Shown in pieces: positions 27,929 to 38,009 of a stretch of 64,000 nt of DNA (position 1 is its first letter; every line of letters begins with the position of its first letter). The notes beneath the pieces were generated by a model, which did not search any database, was not told the DNA's origin, and worked only from the letters and a program-made list of their open reading frames with translations. The translations under genes and the position numbers were made by a program. Origin of the DNA: Arenibacter sp. F20364. GTDB taxonomy: Bacteria > Bacteroidota > Bacteroidia > Flavobacteriales > Flavobacteriaceae. The stretch covers positions 1 through 64,000 of the forward strand of contig NZ_JALKBD010000007.1 in the NCBI RefSeq assembly GCF_023015905.1, read 5' to 3'.

Positions 27929-27962
27929 TAAAAAGAGGCAGCCCTTGCGGAGTGCCTCCTTT
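27929..27962 (-). terminator. Intrinsic terminator after the SusD gene
   Basis: On minus, GAGGCA (27953-27958) pairs with TGCCTC (27935-27940), followed by TTTTTATT. It ends the SusC/SusD transcript 37 bases after the SusD stop. Confidence 0.8.
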
Positions 27963-27995
27963 TAAATAGTTGCTAAACTAATTCAAATAAAAAAA

Positions 27996-29657
27996 TTAAT
28001 ATGGTTTTCCAGTACCCTGCAACAACCACATTTTGGACCAGGCACTATTGTTACTGGCATCATCTCCCTTAAAGGAAGTAGGTTCCAATTTGTCTATTGC
28101 GGTCTCAACGTTTGGATTGTTATCTATCTCATCAATATTGTAATAAAAACGCAACGGCAAAGCTTGTCGTTTGGATGCAGGCCCAGATTGTAGGTCAGGA
28201 AGACCTGTTCTCCTATAATCGAACCAAGACTCGGATGCAGCAGTCCAACTGGCAATCCATTTTTGATTAATAATATCGGCATAACCGGTAAAGGCAGCAG
28301 GACCGGAAATATATGAACCGTAATCACCTTCCACACCCCAGGCAGTAAGTGATTGCTTTACACCTTCATTATAATATTGTATTGCAGTTCCGCCTATCCA
28401 ACCTTTAAATGCCGCTTCTGCTAGGATAAGATTAACCTCCGCAGCTGACATTAATCGGGACTGAAGTAACGGACCACTTGCTTCCTTATATATTTCGTTT
28501 AATTGGGAAGCGTGCAAGTTGGTAGCCCCTTGATTGGTGTTTTTGCTTAAATTATAGGCCATACCAAAGGTCATACCCGGAGGGTAACCTACGTATTCCA
28601 TGTCATAATCTACCGGATACCCTACCCCATCGTCAGGAGACTCATATGTATCCACAATATCTTGGGAAACATATCTTATTCCATCCACCGTATTGTCGGT
28701 TCCATCCGGGGCATCCGGTACCAATACAATGGGAACAGCAATTTTAGCCGCCCAAACATCCAATCTTGGGTCATTTAACTCCTGTAATTTATCTACTAAA
28801 GGTTTTCCCATTTTTAGTCTAAAATAGCTTCCTTGTGGACTTGCATCAAAATTAACGTTCGAAGGCCATGCATCAGCACTGGTATTACCTATATAGGCCA
28901 TATTAGCATCATCCGAGGCCTGCAATATCAGTGGAAATTGCTGAGGATTGTTAACTATGTCTTTGATCCCTTGCTCAGCCCAGGAAGGATTTTTAGCCGA
29001 AAGACGCATGTAATAGCGTAGGGAAATGGAATTGGCAAATTTTCGCCATTTGGCAACATCTCCGCCATACAGTATATCTTGGCTTGCGTCTATACCAGCA
29101 TAAGAACCTTGACTTCCAGACAACAAGGTGTTTGCAGTTTTTAAGTCGGATTGAATTCCCTCATAAATTGTCTGCTGATCATCCAAATCAGAATCAAAGT
29201 ACTCTGGTCCTTCGTCACCACGCAGTGCGTCCGTGTAAGGAGCATCTCCCCATAGGTCGGTGATAAGTCCGAACATATAGGATTTCATTATTAGCCCCAC
29301 TGCACGATGAAAGTCCAAGTTACTGTCCTCTGCCTTTTGGATAAGAGTTTTGTCATTATACATAATCCGGTAATATCCTGCCCAACTCTGGGAACGATTG
29401 TTCCAATCATAAGCATTATGGCCACTAGACCAACCATCCTTTTGGGTGTGCTGCATGACCCCTGCCAAATCCCCAAAACCTAAATTAACAACAGTCTTTC
29501 CTACCCCATTGATAACGGTAGGCACTAAGAGATTGGGATCAACGTTTTCCCCGCCAATCTTGTCCGGATTTACATTCAAATCTTCCAGACCATGACATGA
29601 TACATTTAATATGACACCCAATATCAGTATTGTAAGTTTGCTTTTTATTTGATACAT
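27996..29657 (-). CDS. SusD/RagB family glycan-binding lipoprotein
   Basis: 553 residues. Lipoprotein signal ending VILNVSC (Cys21). The opening DLNVNPDKIGGENVDPNLLVP and later QKAEDSNLDFHRAVGLIMKSYMFGLITDLWGDAPYTDAL are characteristic of the SusD-like_2 type. The C-terminus carries INQKWIASWTAASESWFDYRRTGLPDL. It caps the TonB-dependent SusC barrel on the outer face of the outer membrane and captures oligosaccharide. It begins 23 bases after the SusC stop. Confidence 0.95.
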   Translation of the reverse strand: MYQIKSKLTILILGVILNVSCHGLEDLNVNPDKIGGENVDPNLLVPTVINGVGKTVVNLGFGDLAGVMQHTQKDGWSSGHNAYDWNNRSQSWAGYYRIMYNDKTLIQKAEDSNLDFHRAVGLIMKSYMFGLITDLWGDAPYTDALRGDEGPEYFDSDLDDQQTIYEGIQSDLKTANTLLSGSQGSYAGIDASQDILYGGDVAKWRKFANSISLRYYMRLSAKNPSWAEQGIKDIVNNPQQFPLILQASDDANMAYIGNTSADAWPSNVNFDASPQGSYFRLKMGKPLVDKLQELNDPRLDVWAAKIAVPIVLVPDAPDGTDNTVDGIRYVSQDIVDTYESPDDGVGYPVDYDMEYVGYPPGMTFGMAYNLSKNTNQGATNLHASQLNEIYKEASGPLLQSRLMSAAEVNLILAEAAFKGWIGGTAIQYYNEGVKQSLTAWGVEGDYGSYISGPAAFTGYADIINQKWIASWTAASESWFDYRRTGLPDLQSGPASKRQALPLRFYYNIDEIDNNPNVETAIDKLEPTSFKGDDASNNSAWSKMWLLQGTGKPY

Positions 29658-29680
29658 CTCAATTTCAGTTTAAATTTTTA

Positions 29681-32600
29681 TTAAAATGTCACTCCAATTT
29701 TGATTCCGACAGGAACTAACCAAGGCTCCACGTTGTAACGTTCGACACCCTGTTTAAATTGAGTACCTCTGCTGTCCGTACCCGTTTCAGCCTGAAATGC
29801 CCTTTCCGGATCTATACCAAAGGCAGAATCCTTGGTCCAGAGCATTATATTTCTACTGTAGAGTGAAAAGTTCATGCTACTTAACCCAATTCTATCTACA
29901 AATTTATTGGGCACATTGTAGCTTAATGAAACCTCTCGTAGCTTTATATAATCCGCATCGAACATATTTGGGGTCCCCAAATCCCATGGATTCTGAACGG
30001 AGAATGGTATAAACGAGGTGCCCACATCCCCAAGGTTTTCATTTTCCAATATAAAATTGCCTGAAGCATCGTAGGTCCCTTGAACACCAGGACTAAAAAT
30101 ACCATCATAAACAGTGCGTCCACTTAAAGTTTCGGCGAATCCACCATTCCCTGGAGTTCCTCCTACAGATAGAAAATTTTCACCAAAAATTAATTCATCC
30201 GCATGATCTAGGACCCACTGTTTTAGTTCGGGTCCAGGTTCTGAAATCCCGGGATTCACCAAACTGTTCAGAGTCCTATTAATATAGCCATCATCGCCTA
30301 AATATCTAGAGGTTTGAGACATATATTGGCCGCCTGAACGCCAGTCGAAGGTCATGTTAAGTGTAAAATTCTTATAAGAAAGTGTAGTTTGCAACCCCAT
30401 GATAAAATCTGGGTTATAGTTGCCCACCTTCACCCTTTCTTCTGAAGCCGTCCACTCTGCATCTTCCCCACTTCCGAGAATTGGATAATTATAATAAGGA
30501 GAATTTACATCGGTCACCCTTCTGATCATAGGGGAATAGATATTACCCACCAATCCATCTTCACCGGTTGCCGGATCGGCCACATACCCCCTGGAAACAC
30601 TCTTATTCTCGCTCCAAAACTCTATATAATCCACCCCATCCGCCAATGCAGTAATTTTAGATTCGTTAGTAGTGAAATTGAAGTTTAGATCCAGATTCCA
30701 GTCCTCAGTTCTTATAGGTGTCAGGCCAAGGGAAAGTTCATATCCCTTGCTTTCCAAGGTACCTGCATTGATGCCCACACCAGAACTTCCTGAAGAAGGC
30801 GATATAGGAACACGAATAATCTGGTTCTTATTTTCAACAATGTAATAAGTTCCAGAAAAGCGAATCCTATTTTGAAACAGAGCCATATCCATACCGTATT
30901 CCCAGGAACGGGCTCTTTCCGGCTCAAGGTTAGGTGTATTCAGGGAACCTGCCCCGTACATAATAGCATCTCCCCAATAACCGCCATTATTGTAATAGGT
31001 ATCCAATTCATAAGGATCTGTATCGTTTCCAACCTCGGCATAACCACCCCTAAGTTTCAAAAGATCGACTTTTGGAATATCTACCACCTCGCTGAGCAAA
31101 AAACTCAGGGATCCAGAAGGGTAAAAATAAGATCTATTTTCTACGGGCAATGTACTGGACCAATCATTCCTAGCGGTAATATCCAAATACAACATATCCC
31201 AGAATCCGAAATTGGCCAATCCATAAACACTGTTTATCCCCCGTTCGTGCGCATAGCTGGAATATCGTAAAGATGTTGGGGCAATGTTATCTATAGTGAA
31301 TAAGTTAGGGACTATAAGTCCCGCCTGGTTAGCTGATGAATTACTGACACCCGTTTGTTTCTGATACATTAGGTTTCCTCCTCCCGAGACAGACAAATCA
31401 AAGCCATTAAATTTTTTGGCATAGGTTGCCAACAAATCTACGTTCGTCTCCAGACCATCGGATTTGGCGATACCATAGGTTCCATTGTTTGGTTCCCTAC
31501 TATAACCTGGAGCCATTTTTGTATCTTGGGTCTGATTGAAATTGTTTATATTATAGCTACTCTTAACGGTAAATTCCGGTGTTAATTTCCATTCCAATGC
31601 CATATTTCCGTAGAGTCTGTACCTGGAATATCCATTGTTAATCTCATTGGCCATAAACCATGGATTAGGGTAATCATCGGAAAAATTGTATACTTCGTTA
31701 CCTGGAAGTTTATAGTCTTTTATCGCCATTATGTCAATGCTGGGCGGCACATAATACGCATTCTCCAGAGGGTTGGTGCCCCTATTGGAAGCAGGCCTAT
31801 TTTTGGCATAGCTATGTACAAAATTCACATTGGTACTAAATGTAAGTTTATTGTTCAAATTAGAAGTTGCGGATAAAGTATAACTATTCCGCTGCATATC
31901 GGAATTAGGAATAATTCCTGTATTGTCCATATTAGAGACCCCAAACCTAAGATTTAACCACTGCGAGCTATTAGTAATTGCCAGGCTATTGGTAGTTGTG
32001 ATCCCCGTGTTGACAAAATTCTCAATGTTATTTGGATATGATTTTAATTCCGTTGGGATGGGAACCCCATTCGCGTCCAACGGGGAATTCCATTGTACCG
32101 CAAAATAACCCTTATCCAATTCCGGCCCACCGTTTCCACCAGCAGGTATTGCATCCGGCATTATCATACTCCCTCCTTCAGATTCAGGTGAATATGATAA
32201 ATAACCAGTTGCAAAACGGGATTGCGTATCAATAAATTTGTAAGGTATGTCAAAAACTGTATTAGATGTTAATTCAATCTTCATCTTTTCACCCGCTTTG
32301 GCTCTTTTTGTGGTAATCAGCACAACACCGTTACCCGCACGAGTACCATAAAGTGCCGCAGCACTGGCTCCTTTTAATATAGTTACATTTGCTACGCTTT
32401 CAGGATCAAGATCGGAAATGGCATTTCCGTAATCAACTGGGTTTCTATCGCCAAAGCCTCCTATGTTATTGAGGGAATTCTCTACCGGAACACCATCAAT
32501 TACAAACAATGGCTGGTTATCGGAACTTAGGGAAATTGCACCCCTAATTACCATACTTACCGAAGACCCCGTACCTCCTGTACTGTTAATAGTGACCCCT

Positions 32601-33085
32601 GACACTTTACCTGACAAGGAATTCACTACATTAGGGTTCGCAACACGGGTCAACTCTTGACCAACAACCTTTTCTACGGAATACCCCAACGATTTATCCT
32701 CTCGCTTTATTCCCAAGGCAGTAACCACCACCTCATCAAGCGCCTGTGTTCCAGGATTCATGACAACATTGATTGTCGCCTGCCCATTAACACCAATCTC
32801 TTGGGTCTCGAATCCCAAATAAGAAAAAACAAGGTTACCGGTACCGTTGGGCACATCCAAATTGTAATTACCATCAAAATCGGTTATGTTACCTGCATTG
32901 GTTCCCTTTAAAACAATACTTACCCCGGGCAAGGGCATACCATCTTCTGAAGAAGTAACCGTACCCGAAACCTTTAAGAAGGTATTCTGGGCCGATACGG
33001 CGCGACCAGCTAAAAGCAAGGTCATAAAAAGTAAGGAACAAATAAATTTCCTTACATGGTCTTTTATAGAATAGTGTATCTCCAT
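29681..33085 (-). CDS. SusC/RagA TonB-linked outer membrane transporter
   Basis: 1134 residues from ATG 33085; a TTG two codons upstream is in frame. Signal peptide ends GRAVSAQ. Then a carboxypeptidase-like N-terminal extension domain (VSGTVTSSEDGMPLPGVSIVLKG), a TonB box-like LDEVVVTALGIKR, the plug (ILKGASAAALYGTRAGNGVVLITTK) and a long 22-strand barrel. Length is typical. It imports large oligosaccharides together with SusD. Order on minus is PKD lipoprotein, SusC, SusD. No ECF sigma/anti-sigma pair or hybrid two-component system is in the window next to it. Confidence 0.97.
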   Translation of the reverse strand: MEIHYSIKDHVRKFICSLLFMTLLLAGRAVSAQNTFLKVSGTVTSSEDGMPLPGVSIVLKGTNAGNITDFDGNYNLDVPNGTGNLVFSYLGFETQEIGVNGQATINVVMNPGTQALDEVVVTALGIKREDKSLGYSVEKVVGQELTRVANPNVVNSLSGKVSGVTINSTGGTGSSVSMVIRGAISLSSDNQPLFVIDGVPVENSLNNIGGFGDRNPVDYGNAISDLDPESVANVTILKGASAAALYGTRAGNGVVLITTKRAKAGEKMKIELTSNTVFDIPYKFIDTQSRFATGYLSYSPESEGGSMIMPDAIPAGGNGGPELDKGYFAVQWNSPLDANGVPIPTELKSYPNNIENFVNTGITTTNSLAITNSSQWLNLRFGVSNMDNTGIIPNSDMQRNSYTLSATSNLNNKLTFSTNVNFVHSYAKNRPASNRGTNPLENAYYVPPSIDIMAIKDYKLPGNEVYNFSDDYPNPWFMANEINNGYSRYRLYGNMALEWKLTPEFTVKSSYNINNFNQTQDTKMAPGYSREPNNGTYGIAKSDGLETNVDLLATYAKKFNGFDLSVSGGGNLMYQKQTGVSNSSANQAGLIVPNLFTIDNIAPTSLRYSSYAHERGINSVYGLANFGFWDMLYLDITARNDWSSTLPVENRSYFYPSGSLSFLLSEVVDIPKVDLLKLRGGYAEVGNDTDPYELDTYYNNGGYWGDAIMYGAGSLNTPNLEPERARSWEYGMDMALFQNRIRFSGTYYIVENKNQIIRVPISPSSGSSGVGINAGTLESKGYELSLGLTPIRTEDWNLDLNFNFTTNESKITALADGVDYIEFWSENKSVSRGYVADPATGEDGLVGNIYSPMIRRVTDVNSPYYNYPILGSGEDAEWTASEERVKVGNYNPDFIMGLQTTLSYKNFTLNMTFDWRSGGQYMSQTSRYLGDDGYINRTLNSLVNPGISEPGPELKQWVLDHADELIFGENFLSVGGTPGNGGFAETLSGRTVYDGIFSPGVQGTYDASGNFILENENLGDVGTSFIPFSVQNPWDLGTPNMFDADYIKLREVSLSYNVPNKFVDRIGLSSMNFSLYSRNIMLWTKDSAFGIDPERAFQAETGTDSRGTQFKQGVERYNVEPWLVPVGIKIGVTF

Positions 33086-33133
33086 ATTCAATGTATATAA
33101 TTGGTTATCTACTTACTAGTAATTTATTAATAA

Positions 33134-34084
33134 TTATTCAACGGCTTCAAAGGTCAATATAACAGCATTTGTATTTACCCCAATTGCATCCTGGGAGGCG
33201 GCCAAAAACATGACCAGCCGCATGGATTTGTCGGTGATATTCTGAATGATGACTCGGCGTTCAAAATCCAATAGGCCGATAAATTCAGTCCCAGAAAAAC
33301 TAAGGGTACTCACTCCGCTAAATGTCACCTTACCACTTGGGTCCAACGCTGAAGAAGTTTCAAAATTCTCACTTTCTACATATGTGAAAGTAGCATCCGA
33401 TTCAGGTGTAAAAACACCCGTACAGAGTCCAAAATCAGCTCCACCATCATTTACGATACCCGCACCCCCAGTGGTTACAAACTGATAAAGCAACCCACTA
33501 AAAGCTGCACCATCCGCTTTTACATCGTGTGCGTAGCCGCCATCAAAATAAAAAGTAAACTCGTCCTCATAAATCTCGCCCATACCCAATCCAGATCCAA
33601 AAATACCGGCTGGCAAGGGATTTGGAGCACCCGGAAACGGAGTGAGCTCGGCGTTAGCATAGGCAAAGTAATCATTTGCGGAACTTCCGGAAGAAATCCT
33701 CCAGGTTTTACCACTTTCCGCTGTGGCACCTCCTGTCAACAATACATAAGGTGTAATATCCAAGGCCAATTTCACTTCTTTAGTAATTGAAGCCCCGGAC
33801 TCATCTGTTGCGGTTAGGGTTGCATCGTAATACCCACCATCCTCATAAATGTGAACGGGGTTCTTTTCTGTGCTGGTAGTGCCATCCCCAAAATCCCACA
33901 TCCATGATACGGCATTGTTGGTCAACCCCTGGAAAGCTACTTTCTTTCCAACTGTACTCTGAAAAATATCAGCGGTAAAAGGAATATCTGTCGAACTGCT
34001 ACTATCATCCGAGCTACAAGAAGACAGGGATAGTGTCATCGAAAATAAAATTCCATACAGCAGTATTAGATTTTTTTTAGTCAT
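33134..34084 (-). CDS. PKD-domain surface lipoprotein of the SusCD locus
   Basis: 316 residues. Lipoprotein signal MTLSLSSC followed by SSDDSSSS, an export-signal-like acidic/Ser stretch for surface lipoproteins. A PKD domain at about residues 35-110 contains VSWMWDFGDGTTSTEKNP. The C-terminal 190 residues begin GKTWRISSGSSAN and look beta-rich; this block is usual in SusE/F-like or glycan-binding lipoproteins of flavobacterial loci. It is first in the operon, 48 bases before SusC, and probably binds the target glycan at the surface. Confidence 0.8.
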   Translation of the reverse strand: MTKKNLILLYGILFSMTLSLSSCSSDDSSSSTDIPFTADIFQSTVGKKVAFQGLTNNAVSWMWDFGDGTTSTEKNPVHIYEDGGYYDATLTATDESGASITKEVKLALDITPYVLLTGGATAESGKTWRISSGSSANDYFAYANAELTPFPGAPNPLPAGIFGSGLGMGEIYEDEFTFYFDGGYAHDVKADGAAFSGLLYQFVTTGGAGIVNDGGADFGLCTGVFTPESDATFTYVESENFETSSALDPSGKVTFSGVSTLSFSGTEFIGLLDFERRVIIQNITDKSMRLVMFLAASQDAIGVNTNAVILTFEAVE

Positions 34085-34389
34085 AAATAACAGTTTTTAG
34101 TTAGTTTTTTTTTTGCAGCCAAAGATCAAAAATTACCAATTGCCAAAATCTTGTTTTCGCCTTGATAACCTCTAGTTAACGATATGTTAATATTAGGATC
34201 GTTCGATTACACTTTTATCAAAAATATATCTAAATTCTTCAATACAATTCAGATATATTATTAAATATGCATTATATATTAACCCTCGATTTAAGAAAAT
34301 AAATATATTTTTGTCAAATAAGTCAATATTCTTATTAAGTTTTATGCATGCATAACAGGAGCATTTTTAACATTTAAATGTGAAGATTT
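34085..34389. promoter_or_regulatory. Divergent AT-rich control region with an inverted repeat
   Basis: This 305-base gap separates the PKD/SusC/SusD operon from the first ceramidase-like gene. It contains TTAAC-GATAT-GTTAA (34176-34190), an inverted repeat suited to a dimeric regulator, and TATTTTTG at 34306-34313 on plus (TAnnTTTG type, 76 bases before the start at 34390). No ORF of note. Confidence 0.4.
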
Positions 34390-35676
34390 ATGAAAATTAA
34401 TTCCTACCAATCATGTAAGTTAAAATTTACACTACTGTTCATTGTCCTTTTAGCTTCACTAAATGTCTTCCCCCAACAACTAAAGGCTGGCGCAGCCAAA
34501 CGAATAATTACCCCTGAGCCGTTAATTCCGGTTTCTGGCGGTGTGGGAACTCCCAAACCCGCTACAGTAAAAAAAGGAGATCTATATGTTAGGGCAATGG
34601 TCTTGGAAAAAGGTGGGGAAAAAGTTGCCATTGTTAACATAGACAATTTGGGTTGGCCTGCTGCGCTAGGCAATAAAGCAAGAAAATTGATCAAGGATAT
34701 TCCATTCAACAACATTCTTATAGGGGCCACACACACCCATAGTGCTCCCGATGCCTATGCCTTCCCTGATGAAAAAGGCAATTTTTCAGCCGATTTAAAA
34801 TATCTCGATTGGTGTGTAACCCAAATTGCGGATGCGGTGAACGAAGCTTCAAAAAATCTGGAACCCGCCAAACTTAAAATTGCGGTGGGTGAAGCCAAGG
34901 GAAAAATAGCCTATAATTACTACGCCCCAGAATTGTACGACCCAAGATGCGGCGTAATACAGGCCTTAGGCACCAAAGGCAAGAATAAGGACCAACCCAT
35001 TGTTACTCTGGTAAACTATGCCATTCATCCTGAGATCCTTGGCAGTGACCAAGGAATATTGAGTCCGGATCTAATAGGACCATTATACGATAGGATTGAA
35101 GCCAAGGCTGGTGGGATGGCGCTGTTTATGAACGGTGCCCAAGGAGGAATGGTCACAGCAGACAATAGACAGGACAATAATAAGGAAGCCAATGATTGGG
35201 AAGAATGCAAGCGAATAGGGAACCTATTGGCAGATGAGGCCCTAAGGATTTTATCCGATGCCCAAATCCAGGAGGATCCACAACTCTATTGTACCTCCAC
35301 ACAGACCGAATTCCCAATAGATTCGGAAATGATGCGATATATTTTTAACAATTCGCCCCTAAAAATGGGCAACTCCGATAATAGAATTAGCACCACCCTT
35401 AACCTATTAAATATTGGATCGGCCCAAATCCTGACCATACCAGGTGAAGCCCTTCCCAACATAGGGTACTATTTAAAAAGAAATATGCCCACGGATCATC
35501 CTTTTCTTTTTGGGCTCACCAATGATGCCTTTGGATATATTCTGACCAAAGAAGATTTCAACAGTTTTAAAAGATATATGTATATAAGTCGCACTAGCTT
35601 AGGGGAAAAAACAGGAGAAATCCTGATCAATAATTTATTGACCCTGATCAAAAACAGTCCTGTACCAATAAAATAA
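34390..35676 (+). CDS. Neutral ceramidase-like hydrolase, paralog 1
   Basis: 428 residues. Signal peptide ends NVFPQ. Resembles the N-terminal domain of neutral/alkaline ceramidase: KAGAAKRIITPEP, ILIGATHTHSAPDA (zinc His), VNYAIHPEIL (second His), LTIPGEALP (Glu) and DAFGYILTKED (Tyr). Where true ceramidases have a GDVSPN-type nucleophile Ser, this protein has GGMVTAD. It lacks the C-terminal Ig-like domain of the roughly 650-residue ceramidases. Metal-dependent amide or ester hydrolysis is likely; ceramide as substrate is uncertain. First gene of a plus-strand run, divergent from the SusCD operon. Confidence 0.75.
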   Translation: MKINSYQSCKLKFTLLFIVLLASLNVFPQQLKAGAAKRIITPEPLIPVSGGVGTPKPATVKKGDLYVRAMVLEKGGEKVAIVNIDNLGWPAALGNKARKLIKDIPFNNILIGATHTHSAPDAYAFPDEKGNFSADLKYLDWCVTQIADAVNEASKNLEPAKLKIAVGEAKGKIAYNYYAPELYDPRCGVIQALGTKGKNKDQPIVTLVNYAIHPEILGSDQGILSPDLIGPLYDRIEAKAGGMALFMNGAQGGMVTADNRQDNNKEANDWEECKRIGNLLADEALRILSDAQIQEDPQLYCTSTQTEFPIDSEMMRYIFNNSPLKMGNSDNRISTTLNLLNIGSAQILTIPGEALPNIGYYLKRNMPTDHPFLFGLTNDAFGYILTKEDFNSFKRYMYISRTSLGEKTGEILINNLLTLIKNSPVPIK

Positions 35677-35702
35677 TTTCTAACATCTTAACAAAAATAT
35701 TT

Positions 35703-37088
35703 ATGAAAAAATTGCTTTCCCTTTCCCTGATGATATCCTTAATAGTAACTTCATCTTGCAAGGACAATCAGAAAAAGCTGGTGGAAAACGTTGCCCCTCC
35801 CGCAGAGAAAGTAACTCCATCTACGGCCTTGCAGAGTTACCTAAACAATGAGGACCAAACCTATAAATGGGAGTTAAAAGAAAATTATTCCATTGGCGAG
35901 GTAACAGCCTATGAGCTCATGCTCACTTCCCAAAAATGGCGCGAACACGTCTGGACCCATGAACTTACCATATTGGTCCCCAAAGAAGTTGTCCATGACG
36001 GGGCTCTCCTCTTGATTACAGGCGGGAGCATAAAAGAGGGAATACCTAATTGGTCTTCCAATGAAGATGACAAAAAATCGATCAGTTTTGCCCAAGTAGC
36101 CGAAAAGAACAAGGCCATAGTAGCTATAGTGCGACAGGTCCCCAACCAACCGCTTTATGATGGCCTTACCGAAGACGAACTCATTTCCTTTACCCTTCAC
36201 AATTATAAAAACGACAAGGACCCAACATGGCCCTTACTATTCCCTATGGTAAAGAGCGCTGTAAGGGCTATGGATGCCGTACAGGAATTCTCCAGCAAAA
36301 ATCTCCAAAAAGAGATAAGTCGCTTTACAGTTACCGGAGCTTCCAAGAGAGGGTGGACCACATGGCTCACCGGGGCAAACGACAAGAGGGTCGAGACTAT
36401 AGCTCCAATGGTAATAGACGTTTTAAACATGCCTGTAAGTTTGGATTATCAAATTACGGCCTGGAACGAATATAGTATACAGATCAATGATTATATAAAA
36501 TTGGAAATCCCGCAAACTGTTGGGACTGAGGATGGCAAGGCCATTACCCAAATGGTGGATCCCTATTCCTATAGGGCTAATCTAAGCATGCCAAAACTAA
36601 TATTTATCGGCACCAATGACGAATATTGGCCAGTGGATGCTATTAAGAATTACATTAACGATATCCCAGGTGAAAATTACGTTCACTATGTACCCAATGC
36701 CGGTCACGATTTAGGTAATGGAGAACAGGCTATGAGGGCCTTAAGTGCCTTTTGGGGGAAATCGTTGTCAAAAACGCCTCAGACCTCCTTATCCTACGAC
36801 CTAAAGGCAGACCAAACATCGGCGACCCTAACGGTCAAAACCACTTCCGATGAGCTTCAGAATGCCTATTTATGGTCTGCCGATTCATCGGACAGGGACT
36901 TTAGGGATGAAGAATGGACTTCTAAAAAAATAGACTCCAAAGACCATAACCATATTTTTCAGCAGGTAAAATTCCCGAAAAGTGGGTATAAGGCATTTTA
37001 TATCGATTTGGAGTATGCAGACCCAAATGGGGGAAAATATACCAAGAGCACAAGAATGTACTTAGCGGATGACGATGAAGTCCTATAG
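35703..37088 (+). CDS. PhoPQ-activated pathogenicity-related (PqaA-like) protein
   Basis: 461 residues, lipoprotein (LIVTSSCKD). Alpha/beta-hydrolase fold of the PqaA family: ILVPKEVVHDGALLLITGGS, FTVTGASKRGWTTWLTGA with nucleophile Ser, IFIGTNDEYW with Asp and VPNAGHDLGNG with His. Function of PqaA is unclear; esterase or peptidase activity has been suggested. It is 26 bases after the ceramidase-like gene and overlaps the next hydrolase by 20 bases, so the three are translated together. Confidence 0.85.
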   Translation: MKKLLSLSLMISLIVTSSCKDNQKKLVENVAPPAEKVTPSTALQSYLNNEDQTYKWELKENYSIGEVTAYELMLTSQKWREHVWTHELTILVPKEVVHDGALLLITGGSIKEGIPNWSSNEDDKKSISFAQVAEKNKAIVAIVRQVPNQPLYDGLTEDELISFTLHNYKNDKDPTWPLLFPMVKSAVRAMDAVQEFSSKNLQKEISRFTVTGASKRGWTTWLTGANDKRVETIAPMVIDVLNMPVSLDYQITAWNEYSIQINDYIKLEIPQTVGTEDGKAITQMVDPYSYRANLSMPKLIFIGTNDEYWPVDAIKNYINDIPGENYVHYVPNAGHDLGNGEQAMRALSAFWGKSLSKTPQTSLSYDLKADQTSATLTVKTTSDELQNAYLWSADSSDRDFRDEEWTSKKIDSKDHNHIFQQVKFPKSGYKAFYIDLEYADPNGGKYTKSTRMYLADDDEVL

Positions 37089-37992
37089 TAAAAAACGGAT
37101 ATATTGGTTTCTTGGAAGTATAGCCCTGCTTTTGTTGTTGGCATTTACCATTATTTACGCGAGTGATACCAGCGAGACTTTTCCTGTAAGCGAATATTAC
37201 GCTTATGATAAGGCAATACCCCTGAAGGATTCCATCAAGATTATAGAGGATACCACAGACCATATACTTTACCATGTCTCCTACAATAGTGTACATGACA
37301 AAAAAGTTACCGGTCTGTTGAGTTTGCCAAAAAACAGTTCCACTCCCCTTCCTGTGATCATCTTAATGCACGGTCTTGGGGACAACAAGAATGTGGATTA
37401 CGTATCCTATGGTAACGACCTATTACTCAAAAATGGGTATGCCGTGTTCCGGATAGATTTCAGTAATCACGGGGAGCGAAAAAAAGATGTTTATGATTTT
37501 AACCTTACTGGGAAATACAAACATTGGAGTCGGGACATTATTAGTCAGACAGTATTCGACCTAAGGCGAGCGGTCGATTTTATTGAAACAAGGGAAGAAT
37601 TGGATGCCCGAAGAATTGGATATTACGGCATAAGTTTGGGTGGAATTACAGGCACTATTTTTTGCGGAATAGATAATCGTATAAAGGTTCCAATTGTTGC
37701 CCTAGCGGGTGGACAATTAAATTTGTTGTACGAAAAAGAAGCCCTGACCGAGAAGGCCAAAGATTTTGTAAGTACCATTGAACCATTAAACTTTGTAAAG
37801 CAGATTGCTCCACGTCCGTTCCTGATGTTAAATGCACAAAATGATGAAATAGTACCTCCACTAATGAGCAAACTGCTTTTCAGCGCAGCAGAAGAACCCA
37901 AAGAGATTATATGGTACGATGCCAAACATAGGGATGCACCTCTGGACATCATTTATGGAGACGGGCTCAACTGGTTTAAAAAATATTTATAA
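37069..37992 (+). CDS. Alpha/beta hydrolase, membrane-anchored
   Basis: 307 residues from ATG 37069, overlapping the PqaA-like gene by 20 bases; an ATG two codons later is equally possible. N-terminal TM anchor (residues 12-30). Hydrolase motifs: VIILMHGLGDNKN (oxyanion), YYGISLGGITG with nucleophile Ser, MLNAQNDEIVPP with Asp and DAKHRDAP with His. Likely a periplasmic acyl or acetyl esterase. Operon partner of the PqaA-like and ChbG-like genes. Confidence 0.88.
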   Translation: MTMKSYSKKRIYWFLGSIALLLLLAFTIIYASDTSETFPVSEYYAYDKAIPLKDSIKIIEDTTDHILYHVSYNSVHDKKVTGLLSLPKNSSTPLPVIILMHGLGDNKNVDYVSYGNDLLLKNGYAVFRIDFSNHGERKKDVYDFNLTGKYKHWSRDIISQTVFDLRRAVDFIETREELDARRIGYYGISLGGITGTIFCGIDNRIKVPIVALAGGQLNLLYEKEALTEKAKDFVSTIEPLNFVKQIAPRPFLMLNAQNDEIVPPLMSKLLFSAAEEPKEIIWYDAKHRDAPLDIIYGDGLNWFKKYL

Positions 37993-38009
37993 ATTAAAAC
38001 ATCAAAAAA

